Positions 9,037 through 16,284 of a stretch of DNA of 51,685 bases are shown one piece after another. The first letter of the stretch is position 1. Each line of letters opens with the position of its first letter. A program made the position numbers and the translations under genes. Below the pieces are notes generated by a model. The model did not search any database. It had not been told where the DNA came from and saw nothing but the letters and a program-made list of their open reading frames with translations. The stretch is from an uncultured Sphingobacteriaceae bacterium (GTDB lineage Bacteria > Bacteroidota > Bacteroidia > Sphingobacteriales > Sphingobacteriaceae). The DNA lies in NCBI GenBank assembly GCA_946480915.1, contig CAMLLO010000031.1:1-51685 (forward strand). The letters run 5' to 3'.

Positions 9037-11037
9037 ATGAGCAAAGAATGTTGTGGACACGAGAGTAGTTTGTCTGACCCAAGGACAAATAATAAAGATC
9101 GCAAACCTGCATCTTCCCAGCATGGGCATTCACATTCTGATGGGGAGGGGCATGCTCAGGACCCGGCGGCAATTTCGAAAGAATCTTTTTGGCTGGAACA
9201 TTCAAATCTGCTTTTCGCTTTACTCATTCTCATTGTTTTATTGCTGTTAGAATACGCTTTTGATATTAAACTGAGGGATCCGCTGGCACTGATAATAAAT
9301 GTGTTTGCCTATTTACTGGCCGGATGGAGTGTTTTGGCATTGGCCTTTCGGAAAATAAAACGGGGAGATATTTTCAATGAGTTCGTACTGATGAGTGTAG
9401 CCACTTTGGGGGCATTTTTCATCGGCGAGTATTCTGAAGGTGTTGCCGTCATGGTATTTTATTCAATAGGCGAGTGGTTTCAGGAATCGGCAGTTCGCCG
9501 AGCGAAGGCTAGTATTAAGGCATTATTAGATATCCGCCCAGATCAGGTTACTGTGATTAGGAATGGGGTAGCAGAGGTAATCAAACCTTCGCGTGTTGAA
9601 TTGGGAGAAACTATTCAAATAAAACCAGGTGAGAAAGTTGCTCTGGATGGTGATTTAGTTTCAGAATATTCGTCTTTCAATACCGCCGCATTAACCGGAG
9701 AAAGTATCCCCGATACAAAATATAAGGGTGATCAGATTCTTGCCGGAATGATTAACTTAAACACGCTTGCCGAAGTGAAGGTAAGAGCTCTTTTTAGAGA
9801 CAGTAAACTTAGCAAGATATTGGAAATGGTGCAGGATGCGACCGCACGTAAATCCCAAACTCAGTTATTCATCTCCCGTTTTGCAAAAGTTTATACGCCA
9901 ATCGTATTTTTCCTCGCTTTAGCGGTGGTGCTGCTTCCTTATCTTTTCGTGAGTAATTACGATTTTAACGAGTGGCTATACCGGGGACTTGTATTTCTCG
10001 TAATCAGTTGTCCGTGTGCCCTGGTCGTTTCTATCCCGCTAGGTTATTTTGGCGGTATTGGACTGGCTTCCAGAAATGGAATCCTGTTTAAAGGGGGAAA
10101 CTTTTTGGATGTAATGAAGAAGGTGAATGTAGTGGTGATGGACAAAACAGGTACGCTTACAAAAGGCGACTTTAAAGTTCAGCATACCGTTGTTCAGGAT
10201 TTCGATGAAAAAGAATTAATAAGAATTGCGGCAGCTCTTGAAAAAAATACAACGCACCCGGTAGGGAAAGCGATTGTTGACTACGCGGGTGATTCATTAG
10301 ACAAGATCTCTGTGAGCAATGTTGAAGAAATTCCAGGGCATGGACTTAAGGGCATAGTCGATGGTAAAGAGGTGCTTGCCGGGAATTTGCAGCTGATGAT
10401 GCAGTATAATATTGTTTATCCTGCAGAGATTAAGGAGGTAATTTATACCAAAGTAGTGATAGCTGTTGATGGTAAGTATGCAGGTTATATCACTATTGCC
10501 GACGAGATTAAAGAGGATTCGGCGCAAGCAGTTAAAGCTCTGCATAATCTGCACATTAAAACGGTGATGTTATCGGGCGATAAGCAATCGGTGGTAGATG
10601 ATGTTGCTAAACAACTTGGTATTCATGAGGCCTTTGGAAACCTTCTTCCGGAAGAGAAAGTTGCAAAAATTCAGCAGCTAAAAGATCGGGGATTTCGTGT
10701 GGCTTTTGTTGGCGATGGTGTGAATGATGCACCAGTAATTGCTTTAGCGGATGTAGGAATTGCTATGGGCGGACTGGGAAGTGATGCCTCTATAGAAACC
10801 GCGGATGTGGTTATTCAGAATGATCAGCCCCTAAGAATAGTTTCTGCTATTAAAGCCGGAAAGATTACCGGAAATATCGTGTGGCAAAACATTTTCATGG
10901 CAATGTCTGTGAAAATTATAGTTTTAGCTTTAGGTGCCGGGGGTATTGCCAACTTGTGGGAAGCTGTAATAGCCGATGTGGGTGTAGCACTTTTAGCTAT
11001 TTTAAATGCGGTTCGAATTCAGAGGATGAATCTTTGA
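9037..11037 (+). CDS. Heavy-metal P1B-type ATPase, CPC class (Zn/Cd/Co)
   Basis: Inner-membrane P1B ATPase of 666 residues that should export a divalent soft metal such as Zn, Cd, Co or Pb. There is no N-terminal HMA domain; instead a His/Cys-rich tail (MSKECCGHES and HGHSHSDGEGHAQD) probably binds metal. Seen: CPC in the transmembrane metal site (C325-P326-C327), phosphorylation motif DKTGTLTKG with D369, TGES in the actuator domain, the HP dipeptide at H407-P408, and the hinge motif GDGVNDAPV. The C-terminal helix region lacks the conserved Cu-specific residues of CopA, which favours ZntA/CadA-type specificity, although the exact ion is uncertain. Its last 41 bp overlap tail to tail with the MFS gene. 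Confidence 0.93.
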   Translation: MSKECCGHESSLSDPRTNNKDRKPASSQHGHSHSDGEGHAQDPAAISKESFWLEHSNLLFALLILIVLLLLEYAFDIKLRDPLALIINVFAYLLAGWSVLALAFRKIKRGDIFNEFVLMSVATLGAFFIGEYSEGVAVMVFYSIGEWFQESAVRRAKASIKALLDIRPDQVTVIRNGVAEVIKPSRVELGETIQIKPGEKVALDGDLVSEYSSFNTAALTGESIPDTKYKGDQILAGMINLNTLAEVKVRALFRDSKLSKILEMVQDATARKSQTQLFISRFAKVYTPIVFFLALAVVLLPYLFVSNYDFNEWLYRGLVFLVISCPCALVVSIPLGYFGGIGLASRNGILFKGGNFLDVMKKVNVVVMDKTGTLTKGDFKVQHTVVQDFDEKELIRIAAALEKNTTHPVGKAIVDYAGDSLDKISVSNVEEIPGHGLKGIVDGKEVLAGNLQLMMQYNIVYPAEIKEVIYTKVVIAVDGKYAGYITIADEIKEDSAQAVKALHNLHIKTVMLSGDKQSVVDDVAKQLGIHEAFGNLLPEEKVAKIQQLKDRGFRVAFVGDGVNDAPVIALADVGIAMGGLGSDASIETADVVIQNDQPLRIVSAIKAGKITGNIVWQNIFMAMSVKIIVLALGAGGIANLWEAVIADVGVALLAILNAVRIQRMNL

Positions 11038-12247
11038 TTTGTTTTTTATAATCCGACATTCTGAAAAGTATGATCAGTGCGGATAGCATTGTTAAAGCGC
11101 CGATGAAAATAATAGAAGCATTTATATTGAATATATCAGCAATAATGCCAGTTAAAATAGCACCGATGGCATAACCCAGGTCACGCCACAAACGAAATGT
11201 TCCAATGCTTTTTGCTCTGTCTGCCGGATGTGTATTCTCTGCAATGCTGGCCAAAAACGTAGGGTAAACCATGGCAGTTCCGATACCCAAAGCGGCCGAC
11301 AACGCGATATAATTTGTTAAAGAACTCGCCCAAATAAGCAAGATCAAGGCAATCCCTTGTACTAGCATTCCCCAGAAAAGCATTAGTTTTTTTGAATAGA
11401 TATCCGCCAGCTTTCCGGTAAATAACTGGCCAATTCCCCAGATTCCCGGGTAAACGGCTGTGATGATCCCTATTTCCTGTAAAGTGAATCCCTTAGTGGC
11501 CAGGAGTATCGGAAATAATCCCCAAGCCATTCCGTCATTCAAATTATTTATTAAGCCTGCCTGCGTTACCGAACCTAAGTTTTTATGCCGCCAAGTGGTG
11601 TCAATAAAGATGTTTCTTAGCTTTGAAACGCGGCTCGTTTCGCCTTCTTTGCTGCTATGATGTTTTGTATCTTTAACAAATAACCAGCTGCTCATTAATC
11701 CCAGAAACACAAGTCCGATTCCCAAATAAAAAGGATAGGGGCGTAGTCCATATTCTGTAGCTATCCAGCCCGTTGCGAATCCGATTAAAGCAACCGAAAT
11801 GTAACCGGCAAATTCATTTAATCCCATTGCGAAGCCGCGGTTCTTCTCGCCGACGAGATCTATTTTCATTACGACCGTACTCGACCAGGTTAAGCCCTGA
11901 TTTATGCCGAGTAGGATATTCGCTGCAATTATCCAGTTCCAGCCTGGTGCATACATCAGCAAAAGCGGAACCGGAATTCCTATTAGCCATCCGATAACCA
12001 ACAGGTTTTTCCTGCCTATTTTATTTGCAAGGGCCCCAGTAAAGTAATTGGTTAGGGCTTTTGTAATTCCGAATACCACAATAAAAGAAAGAATAGCTGT
12101 TTTTGCGGCGAGATGAAATTCTACTTCGGCAATGCGAGGTAAAATGGAGCGCTCTAATCCCACCATGCCGCCAACAAATGCGTTGATGATCACCAGTAAG
12201 GTAAACTGTTTCCAGTTTTCTTTTAAGCCGAGTTTAACTTTATTCAT
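10997..12247 (-). CDS. MFS transporter
   Basis: Major facilitator superfamily transporter of 416 residues with about 12 predicted membrane helices. The loop between helices 2 and 3 carries the MFS motif A form GALANKIGRKNLL, and the equivalent loop in the second half is GKLADIYSKKLML. The central cytoplasmic loop is short and charged (KDTKHHSSKEGETSRVSKLR). Its 3' end overlaps that of the metal ATPase by 41 bp on the opposite strand. The ATG overlaps the stop codon of a 78-codon upstream frame (TAATG), suggesting translational coupling if that frame is real. The surrounding metal genes suggest an efflux role, but MFS substrate cannot be inferred from sequence alone. Confidence 0.88.
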   Translation of the reverse strand: MNKVKLGLKENWKQFTLLVIINAFVGGMVGLERSILPRIAEVEFHLAAKTAILSFIVVFGITKALTNYFTGALANKIGRKNLLVIGWLIGIPVPLLLMYAPGWNWIIAANILLGINQGLTWSSTVVMKIDLVGEKNRGFAMGLNEFAGYISVALIGFATGWIATEYGLRPYPFYLGIGLVFLGLMSSWLFVKDTKHHSSKEGETSRVSKLRNIFIDTTWRHKNLGSVTQAGLINNLNDGMAWGLFPILLATKGFTLQEIGIITAVYPGIWGIGQLFTGKLADIYSKKLMLFWGMLVQGIALILLIWASSLTNYIALSAALGIGTAMVYPTFLASIAENTHPADRAKSIGTFRLWRDLGYAIGAILTGIIADIFNINASIIFIGALTMLSALIILFRMSDYKKQIKDSSSEFEPHLK

Positions 12248-12483
12248 TAATTAAATCTTTTTGTCATTATTTCTGTCCGTTTGTTAGAAATGGCACAACG
12301 ATTTGCACCAGTCTTCACATCCTGCGGATTGATGCTCTTGATCGCTAATAAAATCATCTTTACCACTTTTAAGAGGCTAGGTAGCGTAGGCGGAAATTTA
12401 CTTAATATCGTTTTAATAAAGTCTGCCCTTGATAAATTTAATGCGCCAACACTTTCTTTAACCTCTTTAACAGGACTATACAA
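12247..12483 (-). CDS. Small hypothetical protein upstream of the MFS gene
   Basis: A 78-codon frame that I do not recognise. It is basic (LSRADFIKTILSKF, KVVKMILLAIKSI, CAISNKRTEIMTKRFN) with one amphipathic, hydrophobic central stretch. Its TAA overlaps the MFS start in the arrangement TAATG, which is the best argument that it is translated. A frame of similar length exists on the opposite strand (12281-12487), but it has no comparable link to a neighbour. It could equally be the remnant of a regulator. Confidence is low. Confidence 0.35.
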   Translation of the reverse strand: MYSPVKEVKESVGALNLSRADFIKTILSKFPPTLPSLLKVVKMILLAIKSINPQDVKTGANRCAISNKRTEIMTKRFN

Positions 12484-12495
12484 TTAATTAGTTGA
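12483..12495 (+). repeat. Shared 13-bp motif ATTAATTAGTTGA, copy upstream of the Cys-rich protein
   Basis: The 13-mer ATTAATTAGTTGA occurs here, 100 bp upstream of the copper-storage-like gene, and again at 15169-15181 upstream of the DUF3347 gene. Both are in intergenic DNA of the copper block and in the same orientation relative to the following gene. It is a candidate regulator site, but AT-rich enough that chance cannot be ruled out. Confidence 0.3.
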
Positions 12496-12594
12496 ATAGA
12501 GTAGCCTATTAACAATGAAATTATAGATAGAAACAATCAACTTTTTCAATTGTAACAGATATACAGCTATTTATCCATCTATAAAAAAATTATT

Positions 12595-12930
12595 ATGACA
12601 CATCAGCAATTTCAAAAATGTATCGAGGCCTGTTTAACATGCGCTGCAGCGTGCAATCATTGTGCAACTTCTTGTTTGCAGGAAGATGACGTGAAAATGA
12701 TGACCCGCTGTATTCAATTAGATCTGGAGTGCTCAGCTATTTGTCGTTCAGCAGCAGAGCTGATGAGCTTGGGAAGCGAATTCAGCGCGAAACTATGTCA
12801 GATCTGTGCCGAAATCTGCAGAGCTTGCGGCGATGAATGTGCCAATCATGAAATGCAGCACTGTCAGGAATGTGCGGAAGCTTGCCGGACTTGTGCAGAA
12901 GTTTGCGAGGAAATGGCTGTCGCTATTTAA
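12595..12930 (+). CDS. Cys-rich four-helix-bundle copper-storage-like protein (Csp3/DUF326 type)
   Basis: A small protein of 111 residues with 19 cysteines, mostly in CxxC and CxxxC spacings along predicted helices (C9, C13, C16, C20, C23, C27; C39, C46, C50; C68, C71, C75, C78, C82; C90, C93, C97, C100, C104). This is the pattern of DUF326/Csp proteins, in which helices of a four-helix bundle point Cys side chains into the core and bind many Cu(I) ions. There is no signal peptide, so it should be cytosolic (Csp3-like) rather than exported (Csp1-like). The CopB-class ATPase downstream supports copper as the ligand. Older annotations call such proteins ferredoxins; the spacing here does not look like an iron-sulfur protein. 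Confidence 0.88.
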   Translation: MTHQQFQKCIEACLTCAAACNHCATSCLQEDDVKMMTRCIQLDLECSAICRSAAELMSLGSEFSAKLCQICAEICRACGDECANHEMQHCQECAEACRTCAEVCEEMAVAI

Positions 12931-12944
12931 TCGGAATGTTTTGA

Positions 12945-12976
12945 AAGCAGCTGTCTTCGGAGGCAGCTGCTTGGTT
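12945..12976 (+). terminator. Hairpin between the copper-storage-like gene and copB
   Basis: AAGCAGCTG (12945-12953) pairs perfectly with CAGCTGCTT (12964-12972) around a 10-base loop, followed by GGTTTT. It lies 15 bp after the stop of the Cys-rich gene and 60 bp before the ATPase start. It could be a terminator or an attenuator that lets the abundant small protein be made at a higher level than the ATPase. Confidence 0.55.
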
Positions 12977-13034
12977 TTACATTATCAATGTAGCTCATTG
13001 TGAGTGGCAAAGCGGGGCCGTTAAAACATCAACC

Positions 13035-15089
13035 ATGGAACATACACAGCACCAGCATATCGATCACGTTCATCATCATGAAAAAGGTGAATCAACATCA
13101 CCGGAAGGAAACTTAAAATCTCCGGAAAATCATTCATCTCATGATGAGCATATGGGGCATCATACAGAAGATTTTTTAAAGCGGTTCTGGGTGTGTCTGA
13201 TTTTAACGATTCCCGTTATTCTCCTTTCGGAAATGGTTCAGCATTGGTTCGGCTATCAGTTCACTTTCCCTGGTGCCAGGTTTACATTATTCGGCTTCAG
13301 TCTGATTGTTTTCTTGTACGGAGGCAAGCCCTTTTTGCAGGGAATGTTAAGAGAGTTAAAGAGAGCCGATCCGGGTATGATGACTCTGATTGGAATTGCA
13401 ATTCTCGTTGCATTCATCTATAGTACGGCTGTAATTTTCGGACTGAGGGGAATGGATTTCTTTTGGGAGCTTGCCACTTTGATTGACATTATGCTTTTGG
13501 GGCATTACTTCGAAATGCGTTCCCAAATGGCTGCCTCTCGGGCGCTCGAGTCTTTGGTCGCTTTGCTTCCTTCAAATGTACATGTCGAGCGAAATAATAT
13601 TGTTGTGGATATCCCGCTTACTGATCTTAAAAAGGGCGATACCATTTTGGTTAAGCCGGGAGAAAAAATACCAGCCGATGGAAAGATCGTAGATGGCCGT
13701 TCTTCTATTAACGAAAGTATGCTTACCGGCGAAAGTGTTCCGGTAAAAAAGCAGAAAGATGATTCAATTATAGGCGGATCGATCAATGAAGATGGCTCTA
13801 TTAAAGCAATAGTAACCGGAACCGGTAAAGAAAGCTATCTGAATAAAGTAATTGATATGGTCCGCGGAGCCCAGGCCACCAAATCTGAAACTCAGAATTT
13901 AGCAAACAAAGTAGCGAAGTGGCTTACTTATATTTCACTAATTGTTGGCATATCAACCTTTATTTATTGGTTTAGTTTGGAGGGTAACTTAGCCTTTGCT
14001 TTAGAGAGGATGGTTACCGTTATGGTTACCTCTTGTCCACATGCTCTTGGAGTAGCCATTCCGCTCGTCGTGGCTATTTCTACATCTCAGGCGGCTATAC
14101 ACGGACTTTTAATCAGAAACAGAACCGCTTTTGAAAATAGCAGAAAACTTAGTCTCATCATCTTTGATAAAACGGGAACTTTAACTGAAGGATCGCATAA
14201 AGTACAACAGATCATCCCGACCGACAATCAATATACTGAAGATGATATTATTCAATTTGCTGCCGCAATACAACAACATTCTGAACATTACATAGCAAGG
14301 GGAATGATGAAGGCTTTGAGAGAAAAAGGACTGGAGCTTTATCCCTCAGAAGATTTTCAATATGTTGCAGGGGTTGGGGTATCCGCAAAAGTTAAAGGTA
14401 AAAAGGTTATGGCAGCTGGTCCCAATTACTTTAAAAGCGGGAATCAGGCGGTTCCCTCCATTCCCACACAGATCAATCAAGCTCTGGAAACTGTTAACTT
14501 TTTAATTGTCGACGGAAAAACAGCGGGGATAATTACTCTGGCAGATACCATTCGTTCTACCTCAAAAGCTGCTATTACCGAGCTCAAGAAAATGGGAATA
14601 AAGTCGTATTTGCTTACGGGAGATAATGAACATGTTGCCGAATCTGTAGCGAATAATTTAGGGATGGATGGTTTTTTTGCCAACGTTTTACCTGAACAGA
14701 AACAGCAAAAGGTAAAAGAGCTCCAGGGAAAGAATGAAACAGTGGCAATGACTGGTGATGGGGTGAATGACGCCCCTGCTTTGGCCCAAGCGGATGTAGG
14801 CATTGCCGTTGGATCGGGAACCGACGTTGCTGCAGAAACAGCGGATATTATCCTGGTAAACAGCGATCCGCAGGATGTTGTAAACATGATACGGTTTGGC
14901 AGGGTGACCTACAGAAAAATGATTCAGAACCTGGTATGGGCGGTTGGGTATAATGTTATCGCGATCCCATTAGCTGCCGGGATTTTATACCCAAGCTTTA
15001 TACTTAGCCCGGCGCTGGGTGCCGTTTTAATGAGTGCGAGTACCATTATTGTTGCGGCAAACGCGCAGTTACTGCGTCGCGATTTATGA
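13035..15089 (+). CDS. copB: Copper-exporting P1B ATPase, CPH (CopB) class
   Basis: Inner-membrane P1B-3 ATPase of 684 residues that would export copper (and perhaps silver). The N-terminus has no HMA domain but a His-rich tail (HTQHQHIDHVHHHEK, HSSHDEHMGHH). The transmembrane metal site is CPH (C334-P335-H336), diagnostic of CopB-type pumps. The phosphorylation motif is DKTGTLTEG (D378); TGES and GDGVNDAP are present. One oddity: the nucleotide-domain HP dipeptide reads H418-Y419 (SEHYIARG) rather than SEHP. The gene follows the Cys-rich storage protein and precedes the DUF3347 / haem-binding / multicopper oxidase run. Confidence 0.92.
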   Translation: MEHTQHQHIDHVHHHEKGESTSPEGNLKSPENHSSHDEHMGHHTEDFLKRFWVCLILTIPVILLSEMVQHWFGYQFTFPGARFTLFGFSLIVFLYGGKPFLQGMLRELKRADPGMMTLIGIAILVAFIYSTAVIFGLRGMDFFWELATLIDIMLLGHYFEMRSQMAASRALESLVALLPSNVHVERNNIVVDIPLTDLKKGDTILVKPGEKIPADGKIVDGRSSINESMLTGESVPVKKQKDDSIIGGSINEDGSIKAIVTGTGKESYLNKVIDMVRGAQATKSETQNLANKVAKWLTYISLIVGISTFIYWFSLEGNLAFALERMVTVMVTSCPHALGVAIPLVVAISTSQAAIHGLLIRNRTAFENSRKLSLIIFDKTGTLTEGSHKVQQIIPTDNQYTEDDIIQFAAAIQQHSEHYIARGMMKALREKGLELYPSEDFQYVAGVGVSAKVKGKKVMAAGPNYFKSGNQAVPSIPTQINQALETVNFLIVDGKTAGIITLADTIRSTSKAAITELKKMGIKSYLLTGDNEHVAESVANNLGMDGFFANVLPEQKQQKVKELQGKNETVAMTGDGVNDAPALAQADVGIAVGSGTDVAAETADIILVNSDPQDVVNMIRFGRVTYRKMIQNLVWAVGYNVIAIPLAAGILYPSFILSPALGAVLMSASTIIVAANAQLLRRDL

Positions 15090-15168
15090 TGCTGTGAATC
15101 CGATAGGAAACAGGTCCCTACTCTCTAAAAGTTATTTTTGAAAACCAATTTCGTCTTTTGTTTATTCT

Positions 15169-15198
15169 ATTAATTAGTTGAGCGAAAAACCGATCGGT
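15169..15198 (+). promoter_or_regulatory. Intergenic motif pair upstream of the DUF3347 gene
   Basis: Contains the second copy of ATTAATTAGTTGA (15169-15181) and, 7 bp later, the perfect 10-bp palindrome ACCGATCGGT (15189-15198), about 50 bp before the DUF3347 start. Together they are a plausible operator region for the three-gene copper run. No regulator gene for it is recognised nearby. Confidence 0.3.
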
Positions 15199-15249
15199 AT
15201 GTGCATTTATTTCTCATTTATGTGCTTTCGGTAAAATGAAAAAAATCAA

Positions 15250-15819
15250 ATGAAAATCATAATACGAGCGTTAGCTACTTCCCTTTGGTTCTTTTATGCA
15301 TGTAATTCCGGAGACCACAATCAGACAAAAAAAGACTCCTTATCAATTAATGTGCCATCGGCAAACACTCAAAAAACATCCGAAACAAATTCTACCTCCA
15401 GCATTCTGGCTTCTTATCTTGAATTAAAAAATGCACTGGCAGATGATAATGGAAAGAACGCTGCCAATGCGGGGAGCGAGGTTGTGAAGCGGCTGAAAGG
15501 TTTCGATAAGTCGCGGGTAAATGCGGAGCAATCGCAGAATCTAAATGAAATTATTGACGATGCGACAGAACATGCGGAACATATAGCGGCCAATGCAAGC
15601 AATATCGAACATCAGCGAGAGCACTTTGAATCCTTGAGTCAGGATTTATATGATTTTGTGAAAATTGTGGGTAGCGGACAAAAACTGTATTATACCCACT
15701 GTCCGATGTATAATGATGGCAAAGGCGCCAATTGGTTAAGTGAAACTAAGGAAATAAGGAATCCATATCTGGGAAAAGAAATGCTGGAATGTGGTACAGT
15801 TAAGGAAGAGCTAAATTAA
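15250..15819 (+). CDS. DUF3347-domain periplasmic lipoprotein
   Basis: A 189-residue exported protein. The N-terminus (IIRALATSLWFFYACNSG) looks like a lipoprotein signal with the lipid-anchored Cys near residue 18. The rest fits DUF3347: a helical region (ASYLELKNALADDN to SQDLYDFVKIVG), then the family's C-terminal signature HCPMYNDGKGANWLS and NPYLGKEMLECG. DUF3347 domains are often fused to CusB-like adaptors or occur beside copper genes in Bacteroidota, and the His/Cys/Met of HCPM are likely metal ligands. It is followed two bases later by the haem-binding gene, so the two are probably co-transcribed with the multicopper oxidase. Confidence 0.85.
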   Translation: MKIIIRALATSLWFFYACNSGDHNQTKKDSLSINVPSANTQKTSETNSTSSILASYLELKNALADDNGKNAANAGSEVVKRLKGFDKSRVNAEQSQNLNEIIDDATEHAEHIAANASNIEHQREHFESLSQDLYDFVKIVGSGQKLYYTHCPMYNDGKGANWLSETKEIRNPYLGKEMLECGTVKEELN

Positions 15820-15821
15820 TA

Positions 15822-16283
15822 ATGAGTTTGGCGCGAAAAATTTTATTGAGTGTTTTTGTAATTCTGGCCATTATGCAGTTCATACAGCCCGACCGTAATA
15901 GCGGAAAAGTTCAGGGTGTAGGCATTATCCAAACGTATACAGTACCTGCAGAAATTCATGCGATCTTAAGCAGGTCGTGTTATGATTGCCACAGTAATAC
16001 AACCCGGTACCCATGGTATACCTCTATCCAGCCGTTCGGATGGTGGATGGCTTCACATATCCGTGAAGGAAAATCGGAGTTAAATTTTGATGAGTTTGGT
16101 GAGTATCCTTCCAGAAGACAAAAGAGCAAATTAAAAGCAATCGCAGAAAGTATAAAGGATGAAACCATGCCTCTGCCATCTTATACGCTGATGCATCGTT
16201 CTGCAAAGCTTTCGCAAAGAGACAAAGAGGTGCTAATACGCTGGCTTGATAAAATTGAATATTCTTCCTTTAAAAAGAATTAA
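15822..16283 (+). CDS. Haem_bd family protein (CxxCH c-type haem site)
   Basis: A 153-residue protein with one N-terminal membrane segment (ILLSVFVILAIMQFI) and a periplasmic domain. The signature CYDCHSNTTRYPWY contains a CxxCH haem-c attachment motif, followed by IQPFGWWMASHIREGK and LNFDEFG, all hallmarks of the Bacteroidota Haem_bd family. The gene starts two bases after the DUF3347 stop, and the oxidase start follows one base after this gene's stop. The tight spacing suggests it works with the oxidase, perhaps as an electron acceptor, but that is inference. A copper role for this family has not been demonstrated to my knowledge. Confidence 0.88.
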   Translation: MSLARKILLSVFVILAIMQFIQPDRNSGKVQGVGIIQTYTVPAEIHAILSRSCYDCHSNTTRYPWYTSIQPFGWWMASHIREGKSELNFDEFGEYPSRRQKSKLKAIAESIKDETMPLPSYTLMHRSAKLSQRDKEVLIRWLDKIEYSSFKKN

Positions 16284-16284
16284 A

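Noticed and set aside
12281..12487. 68-codon plus-strand frame opposite the 78-codon gene
   Set aside because: No link to a neighbour and no ribosome site; the minus frame has the TAATG coupling.
12595..12930. Cys-rich gene as a ferredoxin or Fe-S protein
   Set aside because: The Cys spacing lies on helices throughout the chain, as in Csp/DUF326 proteins, not in 4Fe-4S clusters.
15236..15253. Five-codon frame (ATGAAAAAAATCAAATGA) overlapping the DUF3347 start
   Set aside because: Too short to support; A-rich sequence before a start codon produces such frames by chance.
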